From Polytrichum commune (lineage: Eukaryota; Streptophyta; Polytrichopsida; Polytrichales; Polytrichaceae), in NCBI GenBank assembly GCA_950295325.1, contig OX485804.1, positions 34,474,001-34,534,000 on the forward strand: 60,000 bases of DNA, read 5' to 3'. Positions within the stretch are counted from its first letter, which is position 1. Each line of letters opens with the position of its first letter. The notes under the pieces were generated by a model. It saw nothing but the letters and a program-made list of their open reading frames with translations. It ran no database searches and had not been told where the DNA came from. The translations under genes and the position numbers were made by a program. This document shows positions 22,206-33,319 of the stretch, in pieces.

Positions 22206-24620
22206 TATAGGAATTAGAAGGTCATTGCTTGGAGGCAATGAAGTAGTATACCCATCCGCCCAATTTGGTGGGTTGTTACTTCGCTTGGAATAACAATTGT
22301 CACCACAACAACCAATAGTAATTAAAATTAATCAGTAAAATCCAAAAATCCAAAAAAGATGACTCCACTACTTTCTCAAGCTCCATTTAAATGGTTGACA
22401 AAAACAAGACCATTGACTACACCAAAGTGCCATTGGCTCCAGTTTAGAGACAAAATGGCTCTATTTTAATGATATGCATGTTTACAACATGTGGTTTAAA
22501 ATGTAGAATGACCATTTAGTGTCTACAGATTATGTGGAATTTTCTTTCGCCACAGTTGATGCATGGCTTCTTCTTCTGCATTGCACAAACATACAAGAGT
22601 ATTTGTACAATGCAATATCTATGGGTTTTTTTTGACATATTTTAAAAGTGACTTGTCCATGTATGTGTCCCTAAACCTTGAAAAAAACATGCATTACAAA
22701 TTGTAAATTGATATTCTCATCAATCAAATACAAATATGAAAAGAAACGAATGACAAAAATATAAGTTTGTCCATATACAAATACATGCACAACAGACAAT
22801 TGATGCACAAATATCACCAAAATGGGTATGGTGGAGACATAGCATAGCCCAAAGGGACTCCATATGTATATGTTTGAGGTGAAGTTGACCTGAAGGTACT
22901 AGTCCATCTAAAAAATGAGTATAATGAGAAGATGACGCATGTATCTATCCTCGCCCGTGGTGGGTACTCAATGGTGCCTCTTGTTGAACAATTTTTTATG
23001 CTATATTATGAAATAGAACTTTTCACCTCATGATTTTTGAATTTTAGATGAAAAAAGGGGCTACAGTCAAATGAAAACACTTGAAAAGCGGTTGAAGCGA
23101 TCAATAGACACATAATAGAAGTTAAAACTGCCTCTGCAAGGCAAAGATAAGAGGTTATCGTCCGAAGGAAAGAGAAGGCCATTATCAACAAGGATAGTTA
23201 GGCAGTATAGAGTAGCAAGAGGCTACAAGCAATAGGTGGATTGGCGAGAGGAAATTGCAATGATTGCATAATCAAACTATTGCTTGCATAGTTTAATTGA
23301 ATTACTTGAAATACTAGAAGCAAAATGCGTGAATGAATTTGATTTTGGATGCACGAATATGTTAATCAAATATTGTGATAACCAGAGTGTGATTTACGTA
23401 AAGGAACTACTAGTGATAGAACAAGTGATTGAAGGATTGAATTTGAAATGAAATAGACAATGTCTATGGAAATCTAAAGTTAAAGCATGTGGTAGAAGAA
23501 ACGAATCAACCAAATGTGATACATGTTTTTGCGATGTTAGGTGATAATCTCATGTTAACTTTACCAAGAGAAAGTAAGGCAATAGTCTCATGATCCTGAG
23601 AAAGGAAGACAAATAGACACTAATCCTCAATCCAAGGTGACATTAATCCTTAAAGATATTAGCTTATTCTTCCTTAAGACTTAGTTCCCTAAGTTATTTT
23701 CCTTGGGTTGTTTTAGAGTATAACATAAACCTAAACTACACCTCTCATTGCCCATATGGTCTCTTATAGCAATCTAATTGTAGATGCTAACCACACAATA
23801 TCCCTCACGTGTGGTTGGTATATGGACGAGGTAAATTCATTGCCAAGATGCAAAACACGGCTAGCGGCAAGGCGACACTGAAGCACATCCGAAGTAGCTA
23901 TGATATCCAAGACCCTCCAGATTGAAATACTTTCACGCAAATGTACCATGTATTGACAAAAGTAGGTTTGGTGCAGTGCACATGCCAAGACTAAAGGCTA
24001 TAAGAGGCGCGTGTGCAGAATATGTCCACAACATATGCAAACGCAAACACAAGATTGAATAAGACTTAAAAATCCATGGTTATTAAAGCAGCTTTGACAC
24101 AAACACGAAAATGATCGTCAAATTTGAACATACCTTGTACACAAGAGAACAACAACATTATTGAATTAATAGTATAGAATCGCTTGTGACGCAGGCACTT
24201 ATGACCATTGCCTCCACCATCATAAATTGCGGTTGGGACATTGTAACTGAGCCACTCCACATCCCCATGATTGAGGAAAGATCCACAAAAGACAACATGA
24301 TAGCCATCGTGTTTGTTTTCAATGCATTGGACTATCTCCACAACCTGCAACACATTGTCAGACATGCGTAAAGCCACGTATGAGCTTGGACACACTAGAA
24401 TTGTGTTCCCCTCTTCTAAGGAAACATGAGATGTTACCACAAAATAACAAACACCCCCATACCAAACGGTGTTTCCCCCTCCAATAATAAAAGGGGGGAA
24501 AACATCAAGAGGGGATCCAACATAGGAATCTAATGATGAGTATCACCATTCAAAGAGTGATGAAGCTAGAGTGGTAGTAGAGTGAGCAATGAAGTTGGAG
24601 TGAAGGCAAGGCGGAGGGGA
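22206..24620. other. Mostly unassigned; shared block at 23610-23760
   Basis: The block at about 23610-23760 (TTAATCCTTAAAGATATTAGC...CCTTGGGTT) matches 28140-28260 (TTAATCCTCATAGACATTAGC...CCTTGGGTT) in the same orientation. It could be part of a dispersed LTR. Nothing else was recognised. Confidence 0.4.
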
Positions 24621-24840
24621 GGAAGCCAAAGATGAAGACCCCCACTCTTGGGACTAGATGAAGACCCTGGACTTGGAGGCCAGCCGAAGACCTCTAGTCT
24701 TCAAGCTTTGAAGAATTGTTGAAGCCCCGGTCTTGGAGCCGAGCCAAAGACCCCCAACCTTGAAGCCTTTGAGAAATGTCAAAGAAACTGGTCTTGAATT
24801 TGAGTTGAAGACCCCAACCTCAAAGACCAAGACTTGAGGG
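24621..24840 (+). repeat. Degenerate tandem repeat, GAAGACCCC type
   Basis: Four or so units of about 50-60 bp share GAAGACC, CTTGGA and CTTGAAG-type blocks. The minus-strand open frame here is produced by the repeat. Confidence 0.55.
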
Positions 24841-25139
24841 TAGTTGGAATAAACTTGCCCAACCACCATGCACATGTCGATGGAAAATAGATATTAGGAA
24901 ACGGTAAGGTTGTAATCCCCTTTAAATAGTTATTGGATTCTAAAATTAGACGGTAGCAACATATAATGTCTTTATTTAGTAAACACGATCAATAAAAGAA
25001 ATCATGTTTAATTTAGATTTTGAGGATTTGTCGTGTAAATAGCGATCGTGTGTCACTGCAGCTCGAGTACCGACCACCACTAACAAACAACACTAAAACA
25101 TAGCAAAGTCACACATAGACAACACACCTCGACATGCCC

Positions 25140-25345
25140 TTTTCTTCCTTCTCACTTGGCAAGAATGCCAAGCCAAGGAGGAGGCTCCTCACTTAGGAGC
25201 CTTCCTCTCCACATCTAGATTCATCCATCCAAATCTAGATGGATGAAACCCAACGGATAAGGTGCGGTCGTCGACGCCGCATACCGTGACAGATTATATA
25301 AAAAGGGTACTTAAGGGCCCTAAGACAGTTCATTTGGCCTTGCAA
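25140..25345 (+). promoter_or_regulatory. Possible retroelement promoter with TATA box
   Basis: TATATAAAAAG at about 25295-25305 is a good TATA box. Upstream lies a perfect hairpin, AGGCTCCT-CACTT-AGGAGCCT, at about 25183-25203, and a second inverted pair around CATCTAGAT at about 25211-25247. Downstream is AGTTCATTTGG. This arrangement is common in LTR or pararetrovirus-type promoters, but no linked coding region is readable. Confidence 0.3.
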
Positions 25346-25429
25346 GATCTCATGTGAATGTCCCCTTGATCCGAAGCTCTCGAAGAATTGACTCAAAACT
25401 CGGATTGTTACCTCGTTACTTTAGAAATT

Positions 25430-25850
25430 GGTACCTCATAATATTACATGGCTACTTTGAAATTTGAATGAGTTCCTTGGAAGTTTTACTTGAGACTTTG
25501 CAAAAGTTGAAAGACTTAATTACTTGAGACTCTTTAAAGAACTTGGACACTTGAGACTTTAGAAGAAATTTAGGAACTAGATTACTTAAGATTTTTTGAA
25601 GAAATTGATTAACTTGGTTAACTTAGGAATTGCACATATTTGAAGAACTTGGACACTTGGAACTTTGAGCTAGGTATTAAGAACAAATGGAAAACTTGAG
25701 AGTTCGGTAACCTAAAATGAAGAGAATTGGGATACATACTAACTTGAGAGCCGGAGCACTGGAAGACTTGAAAGCTTGGATCCATAAAGTTGGAAATATA
25801 AGATACTTCGAGATTTAAAAAAATTGCCATCTGGACGATTTGAAGATAAA
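25430..25850 (+). repeat. Degenerate tandem repeat, ACTTGAGACTTT type
   Basis: Irregular units of about 30-40 bp contain ACTTGAGACTTT, GAAGAACTTGGACACTTG or close variants. Non-coding. Confidence 0.6.
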
Positions 25851-26151
25851 TGTGAGATAATTGAATCAATCAAGGACCCATTAGACCCGAATAGAAATTA
25901 GAACTCAAAAGACCATGTGAAAACTTGACAAGTAAAGAAAATGGAAAACCTTAAATTGCTACCTACGTCATGCACATATAAGAAGAGAATTGATCGAGAA
26001 GATACTTAAAGAATAATCAGTCAACCATATCGATATCAAGGAGGGAATTTCTCAAAGGATTAATCAACCGGATTAATTGAGTAAAGAGAAGCCCTCATTC
26101 AATCAAGAAATCGCAAGATATATCCGATGCATGCCTAGGCGTCCAAATTCA

Positions 26152-27264
26152 CACTACAACAAAACACGTCTTTTACAACTGGGTTTTTCAACTTTTGCAA
26201 GTGAGAAAACCCTGACTTTATTGCCGTGGAAAATGACCAGTTGCTTCAGACAAGCAGGAAAGTATCGAAATGACTTGAGAATTGAAGTCTTGAGGTTCAT
26301 TTGCCGTAATCATACACCAAGGTATGTGGTACTTCCACATATAGAATCGAAGACACTTAGAAAGATGATTCACTAAACTCAAAGCATATGAGATCGATTT
26401 GGTACGGCAAATATTATCACATCGAGGAGGATGAAAGAGCAATCATGTTCAAAGCCGTCGAGTAAGCAAATCACGCTTCACATCCCATTCAAGACTTATC
26501 TTAGCTCACAAATGATCACATTTCAATTAAGGGAAATCGGGCATTAATAAATAAAATGATATTTTCTCAATAATAAAACTGATCATGATTAATTAAGGAA
26601 AACTAGTATGAATGAATCTGGAACTAGAGTATTACTAATTAGGTTTACCAAATTATGAGTTAGTCATGAACAATCACATTGAACATTATGTGAAGGTTGA
26701 GAGAGTGGAAAACATAACCTTGCAATATTTGAGCACATAAATCCATAAGGTTTTCAAGAAAGTTTTTAAAGGGATAAAGTTTGAACTGTAACTAAGTGCT
26801 ACAAACTAAGCAATAGAGCATGTCTACATGTGATCATAGAATATTTTAAAGGAGTTCAAAGTATACTTGAAAGATACCATCACTCAAACAAATCACATGC
26901 AAAAGAATTTAGGATAATAAGGTTTTAGAGTAAACCTAATCCTTTGGAGTTATAACATTTGTGTTCACGGGTTAGGAGTGGGTTACAACGTCTAAGGCTG
27001 GACCTTGTCCTCAACAATGGTGCGTTATAAACAACCTATGATGGAAGGATGGCAAACTCTGTCATTATGGGGGAGAGCAAGATGAAAGCATAATGGATTT
27101 TGTCAAACTCCATCACGGTGAGCATGATAGAAGATATGAAAGCTATGGGAAGTACACCAAAATTCATGAAGGACCCCAGGATTAGTGTTGCGCAACTTTA
27201 TGACAAATGACGAAACTAACATCAAGCGGAGGGCAAATGTGGATGAAATCAATAACTGTTGTAG
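26152..27264. mobile_element. Possible non-autonomous CACTA element
   Basis: The left end reads CACTACAACAAAAC, very close to the common plant En/Spm terminus, and the right end reads GTTGTAGTG, an inverted match of 9-10 bp. Flanking trinucleotides are TCA and TGA, so no clean 3-bp duplication. No transposase coding lies between. The short termini could match by chance. Confidence 0.3.
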
Positions 27265-27299
27265 TGTGAGAATGGTTGTAGACAATGATTGCAACACTC

Positions 27300-27420
27300 C
27301 GAGGAGGGAAGCTAAGATATGAACAGTGAGCAGTGAATGGTTAGCGATAACACATAAGAGTGAGTGGCAAGCAATAACACATGAGTAGTGAGTAGTAACA
27401 TGTGAGCAATAAAGTCAAAT
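27300..27420 (+). repeat. Short degenerate tandem repeat
   Basis: Variants of GTGAGTGGCAAGCAATAACAC and GTGAGCAGTGAATGG are repeated four to five times. Confidence 0.5.
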
Positions 27421-28571
27421 ATAGTAAATTCCCATGATTTTAAGGATCTTAACTCAAATTAGTATTATATCTATTGAGTTTATTCAATTGTGTAGGATTA
27501 ATACTTTAAAAATTGAGAGCATAATGAGGCCTCGTCATGGACTACTAGAGTAGTAACAAGTCAATTGCTTATTTTTTGTGATAATTTAAAATAATGTTGC
27601 ATGCAACCAATGTAGATTAGAAATAAATTTTGTCATCAACTGAAATTTTAAAACTTTATAATGAACACTATACTAGCATCACTACTTGTATTTGATTGAT
27701 TAAAGTTAGGCTGAAACATATGAACAAAGGCTATAGCCTATCTTATTGATGTGTTGTTATTGTGTTAACCCGTGTGGTGATTCTTGAGACAAGTTGCCAG
27801 GTCCACCAAAGATGAAGGTGGTGATTACACTTGTGAAGACTTGCATGATGATTGTAAGTTAATTAAAGAACTTTGAGATTATTGCAAGCATAATTCATGG
27901 CAATTAAAAACCATGCGGTTTCTCAAAAGACATTACCCTATATATTGTCTTGACTATGAGCCATTGACTCCTTGCCAAGCTTTAGAGCTTCACGATTGAC
28001 ACAGAGGATGGAATTAGAGTGATAAGAGTCCAACACATGTAGGATGGAATCACACACAACTATGAAAGCACCAATGAAACATAAGAGTGTGAATTAAGCT
28101 TAATGAAGAAGGAATGAAGAAGTGAAAGATATAAATTGTAATTAAAAACCTTAATCCAATGTGACATTAATCCTCATAGACATTAGCACAATCTTCCTTG
28201 AGACCTTGTACCTTGGGTTAGTCTAAGTGATAGCAAAACCCTAACTACAACAACCTACCTAATGTGTTGAGGACCTGCCATTGCGAGGGGGACGTGGCAC
28301 CAAGCCTAATGACCCTTCTATTGATTGACACGTGGCGTTGACATAAAATTGGGATCCCACTAGAGGCAGCTACCAACACGTCATTGCAAGCGGCCAATGA
28401 CTCACATAGCACAGTTTGTTCAAGTCCAACCGGTGAGATATTGACATCTTTTGGTTTTATTTCATTAAAACAGGGTTTATTTCATAAACTCTTAAAAAAT
28501 GATTACTAATTTCTTGAAGTCTTGAATTTCAACCAGTTATTTCTCAAACTCAACCAGCTCATTTGTAACTA

Positions 28572-30111
28572 CACTAAATAGTTTTATTAGTTTGGTGAAA
28601 AATTAGTGTGGAAATAATTAGTGTGGATTACAATAATTTTCTAATCAAGGTGGAATTAATGTGGGTCCAAGACCCTGAGTCTTCCCCCAAGTCGTCATGA
28701 AGACTTCTTACCAACACATTGAATATTAGTTATAGGACAAAAAAGTAGCATAAAACAAAACAACCACCCACACTAATTTTTTAGAAAAAATGATTACTAT
28801 GGCCCATGCTAATTTCATAATAAAAATTTAGCGTGGGTGTGAGCCCAAAATGGTGCCCACATGTGTGGTTAACTTCAAAAGTTATTAGGAGTTGGTCCTT
28901 TTTTATTGTGATTGCTATTTCAAAACTAAAAAGAGTGTAACCCTTGGGTTTAGTGTGTTTTTGTGTTAACAAGTGATTTACGTCATTTGTGTGTTGAGAG
29001 AGGGTTAGTGTTAATTAGATTTAGTTAAAGTAATGGTAGTTAGTACTTTTGTTATTAGGAAAGGGAATGTGAGCTAGGGGGCTTAAGGTTGGGATAGGTG
29101 TCCGAATTGGGCGTAGAGGCTGCCCCATTGGGATCGGGGATTGGTTGAATTAGGCTGTAGCCTTGTCCGAATTAGGTAAGTGGCAAGCTTGCAGGGCATG
29201 AGAACACGGAATTCTCGGAATGGATCAGCTGCGAGGTAGGTAGTGGCGGCAGCCGCTGAAAAAAACTCTCTCTTTCTCTCTTCGAAGTCCCTGGAGCGCT
29301 AAGCCTGGATTGGAAGCTCAAGGGTGAGGCTCCGAGCTCGGAGTGAGCCTTGAGGACAACTGCTGGGTGGCGAGCGAGCTGGGATTAGAGGCCCTGGTCT
29401 CCGAAGGAACGAGCTGGGATTAGAGGCCCTGGTCTTTGAAGGAGTGAGCTGGGATTGAGGCCCTGGTCTCCGAAGGAGCGAGCTGGGATTAGAGGCTCTG
29501 GCTTCGAGGGAGCTGAGCTGGGTCACCATAGCCATGACACCTGCCCAGTTGACGGGCAATGACGGGCGGCGTCCCGGAGCCAACAGCGCAAAATCACGGT
29601 CCAGCATGTTAGACTGAAGCTCGATGATTATTAGGGGGGGTTAGAATTAGGACTAAACTATGTAGTGGGGGGGGGGGGTTAATGGGTAAAAAGATGAAGG
29701 GTTAAACTTGGGGATCAAATTAAGGGGGCATTAGGGGGGACACTACTTGTGATGTGTTGACATGTAGAAGTGAACATTGGTAGAGAGTGATGTGTGGTGT
29801 TGTGAGCTAGGAAGAGAAGAATGTAATGCAAAGTGAAAGTATTTTTCAATGCTTGCACTTTCATTTTGGAATAAACCAATGTGCCAAAAATCAATGTGGA
29901 GTGTTATGGAAATTGATATTGTTGAGGAAGCGGAATCCTGTGAACAATGAATGTGAGCACCATGCCCCCACCCGGACTACGACGCCTAAGGGTGGGTGGT
30001 TTGGCCTCACAGTGGGTTGGAAGTTGATGTGGTCCACATTAATTCTCGTTGTGAAAATTAGCATGGGCTATTATAAATTACTGTGGCCCATAATAATAGG
30101 ATTATTTAGTG
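28572..30111 (+). mobile_element. MITE-B copy, split by solo LTR
   Basis: It starts CACTAAATAGTTTTATTAGT and ends TAGGATTATTTAGTG, with TA on both sides (28570-28571 and 30112-30113). Without the LTR insertion it is about 360 bp and collinear with 16240-16576, including the AAGACCCTGAGTCTTCCCC block. Confidence 0.7.
28838..30011 (-). mobile_element. Solo LTR 1
   Basis: It starts TGTGAGCCCAAAATGG and ends TTTGGCCTCACA, with a perfect 5-bp duplication GTGGG at 28833-28837 and 30012-30016. TG...CA ends and a 5-bp target repeat are diagnostic of LTR retrotransposons. No internal region or second LTR is present, so this is a solo LTR left by recombination. It includes a four-fold repeat of a GAGCTGGGATTAGAGGCC unit (29365-29520) and poly-G runs (about 29631 and 29667). 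Open frames inside are not genes. Confidence 0.75.
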
Positions 30112-30129
30112 TAACAGCTGGTTCTCCCC

Positions 30130-30895
30130 TGATCATTGGATGATTCAAATTCTTAAGTAAGTTCACTTGAAGTAGGTAAAGTCAAGGCATCCATAGTTGA
30201 CCATGTTCATTTAACTACTCACTAAGGTCATGTAATGCCAACATGGATGAGATTTATATTTTTAACCAGGCAAACAAAGTGAAGGTTTATATCGTGGTGG
30301 CTTGTGATTGATTACCCTCATAAGAGTTTTGACAACTATCATAGCCAAGCATTAGCATTTAAATGAACAAGTATGGGTAAACCTATAGATCAACTGCGTG
30401 TTACCCTAATTTTATCGCTTCGAAACTTACAACGATTTCCATATTCATGAATTTCATTATGTATTTTTGCATTCTCCTTAGAATATGTCTCCCTTTCACA
30501 AGAAAAACAACTCCCGGCCTCTACTCCTCCTAAACAGATGCAAACTCTCTTATTTTATTGGTTATAGATGCTTGCTCTAACTAGCTAGCCATCCACTAAA
30601 AGTCTAGACATGTACAGTCAGACCTGCGTCGTTGCTTTTTGGATATACTAACATAGAACAAATCGGAAACCAAGGGATTCAAAACTCCTATGAGCACTAT
30701 GCGATAGAGGTGCATTCAATCCGGGCCACTATTAAAAGGCTCCAAGTATTGCAAACCGTTCACGGTTTTCTGACAGAGAGCAGAAGTAATCAAGCCCCAT
30801 ATTGAACATCTTAAGTTACTTCTGGCACCTTGCCAGCTAACTGCAAAGTGTGAAACATACACTCTGTGTAAACCATAAATGAGATTGCTCTGTCT
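30130..30895. other. Unassigned spacer
   Basis: No gene or repeat recognised. Confidence 0.35.
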
Positions 30896-31603
30896 GCCTC
30901 ATCAACTGCAATAATATGAATATAGTATCCACATTGTGTCAATATTCGTCCAAATATATGACACGAATATACCAATGCCCAGTGTATAGGTGAGCGCATG
31001 GTATCCATATTGAATCTAACATCAGACATGCATGATAGTGTCACTTACCCTATTTGGAGGCATATGCAGGGTTACATTGATGAATTATAACTTCACCATC
31101 AGTGTCACCTCATGACACTAGGCGTTCGAGTGCGCTTGCTAATATCTTGGTACGAGTATGTGCAATAGTGTTTATGAGGTGCATGTTTATGTTACACAAT
31201 GGTCTATAAGTTGACTAAAATGTAAACACATGACACTTGCCATTTTGTTAGCCTCCACAAACGCAATAATATGAATATAGTATCCACATTCTGTCAATGT
31301 TTGTGCAAATATATGACGCGAATATACGAATGCCCAGTGTATAGGTGAACGCATGGTATCCATATTGAATCTAACATTAGACATGCATGATAGTGTCACT
31401 TACCCTATTTGGAGGCATATGCAGGGTTACATTGATGAATTATAACTTCACCATTAGTGTCACCTCATGACACTAGGCGTTCGAGTGCGCTTGCTAATAT
31501 CTTGGTACGAGTATGTGCAATAGTGTTTATGAGGTGCATGTTTATGTTACACAATGGTCTACAAGTTGACTAAAATGTAAACACATGACACTTGCCATTT
31601 GCG
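30896..31603. repeat. Tandem duplication of a 355-bp unit
   Basis: Two nearly identical direct copies (about 30896-31250 and 31251-31603) have landmarks such as GACATGCATGATAGTGTCAC exactly 355 bp apart. Each unit has, on the minus strand, an AGGGTAAGTGAC that fits a 5' splice-site consensus, and an open stretch containing MDTMRSPIHWA. No complete gene model can be built. They may be a duplicated exon or intron segment of a dead gene. Confidence 0.75.
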
Positions 31604-32864
31604 CGCTCAAAAAAATCTTCCCCTTGCATATTGGCACGCAAGGCTATAATCTAAGAATCCCAATCTGCTACTCTAAATGTCATAATTTAGATATTTTTTT
31701 CACTTAAAGAAGTAACTTATGTTGACAAATGGAATCATAATTGCAAGCAACGGGTGTGACACCTTGAGACCTCTAGGCATCTAGTTTAGGCCCTTTGCAA
31801 ACAATGTACATGACAATAAATACCATAAACGGTTGAAGGGTATGAAAGAACCTTCATATGGGTCTCAACATTGGAACACCATTCAAATATTGATGTTTAG
31901 TGGCTGTCTCAAAGTGAGAGAATCTTTGTAAACTTGAGTTATTATTTGGGGTGATACCATTCTAAATCATATTGATACACTCCAACCCCCCTAATATCAT
32001 GCATGTGGCAACCAAAGTGCACGTGATAGTAAGGAGGTATGTAATGTTAACATGGATGTACAATAATAGAGAAATAGTGTGGTGTGTGACATTATGGAAC
32101 AACACAAAGTCAACATTGCAATAATGACAATGATGAAACGTGATGGGTGCAAGCATGTGATTCGAATTCTTTGGTGGATTTCTTTGATGTCAAAATCCAT
32201 GATATATGGGAATGTGACAACAAGGATGGAGATTTATACTTGGAACATCCATTCCCCATGGTTTTAGGATATTAGAGAGGGATTGACACTAAGGAGGGTG
32301 ATATTATGGATGTTAGGGTGTATTAGGGCGGTTTTACTTTAGATAAGAAGGTTCTTGCATGGTTTATAAATCCGAATGGTATTGAAAACAAAAATATCTT
32401 CAAATATCCAAAACGTGTTGGTATTAGAATTTATGAAACCCTCATTATAGATACCCAATGGTATCAAAAAATGACGATACCAATGTAGCACTTGTATAAT
32501 TTACCATACCAAGGTGTTTAGATCATGAAATTGAAGGTGTCACGTAGACCAACATGGTGTTCAAGTGAAGTAAGATGGTGCTAAAACCTAAAACCAACAC
32601 CCTAAAACCTTGCACAATCAACTCGTACATTTCAATTATGGGAATGTCCACCAAAGTTTAACATCGAGTTCCCGTGTTGGTTTTGGGTCATCTTCCAATA
32701 AAACTTTGGAACTGTTGCACATGGAATTCAACTGACACGCTTTGATGCATTAAACTCCTTGTGCGCTGCTAACAAAAACCCCTGAGGATGGGAAGTCCCA
32801 AGCGGGGTTGCTGGACAGAACCATTTGAATGCCCTTCCTTTGGGACCCTCCAATCACGCAGATT
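31604..32864. other. Unassigned spacer
   Basis: No feature was recognised. Open frames at 31962-32267 overlap on both strands without motifs. Confidence 0.35.
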
Positions 32865-32879
32865 GATAGCCGAGATTGA

Positions 32880-32930
32880 GAAGCATTTGGAGTTGGCTTT
32901 GTTGGCCTTCTGTCTCAAAAGAAAAGAAAA
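32880..32930 (+). mobile_element. 5'-truncated SINE-2 insertion with target-site duplication
   Basis: A 51-bp insert ending GTCTCAAAAGAAAAGAAAA is flanked by 15-bp repeats differing at one base, GATAGCCGAGATTGA (32865-32879) and GATAGCCTAGATTGA (32931-32945). The insert matches the 3' end of SINE-2 at 52921-53135 (TTGGCCT...TTTGTCTCAAAA). This is a classic 5'-truncated, LINE-mobilised insertion. It lies a few hundred bases downstream of the bHLH stop codon. Confidence 0.65.
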
Positions 32931-33319
32931 GATAGCCTAGATTGAAAACTGGGGAGGGCGAGGGTTATGTTGTGGGAAAATCATCCTCTTCCCGATCCCG
33001 GAACGCCACCTCATGCACCAGAAGGTCTTGCTTCTGAATCCTGATCTCCATGAACTAAATTACGATCCTGGTGGAGACCAAGCATTGCATTCCCAGGATA
33101 ATAGTGACCTCCTTGCTTCAGCTTCTCACACAGGCAGCTGGGTAACTACTTTGTACACTGTCATGCCCATGGCTGCCAGATTAAGCCTCGATACGAAATG
33201 ATGCTCATGAGATGTAAACTTTGCAGCAATCTAATGCAAAAGAACTTGTGACCCTAAAAGCTCTTGGAAAATGGGAAATGGAAGAATCCCACGACACTCG
33301 GCAAAATGTGATGTGATAC

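Larger units (their letters stand above)
28421..30129 (+). mobile_element. Family A MITE, copy A3, carrying MITE-B and a solo LTR
   Basis: The left part (CAAGTCCAACCGG...CTCAACCAGCTCATTTGTAAC) and the right remnant (ACAGCTGGTTCTCCCC) are ends of a family A element. Removing 28572-30111 plus one TA restores the uninterrupted family A sequence seen at 12925 and 53190. The left terminus itself is diverged. Confidence 0.6.

Noticed and set aside
28572-28600. MITE-B read as a CACTA (En/Spm) element because it starts CACTA
   Set aside because: The flanks show a TA duplication rather than 3 bp, so the CACTA start alone is not enough.
29299-29607. 102-residue frame with repeated RRPGP motifs
   Set aside because: It is produced by a short tandem repeat within solo LTR 1.
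31187-31399. Pair of similar short proteins at 30811-31044 and 31187-31399
   Set aside because: They are the two units of the 355-bp tandem duplication; no complete gene model supports either as a real protein.
33013-33201. 62-residue plus-strand frame next to the bHLH 3' end
   Set aside because: No motif and no start context; it is more likely antisense to the bHLH 3' untranslated region.
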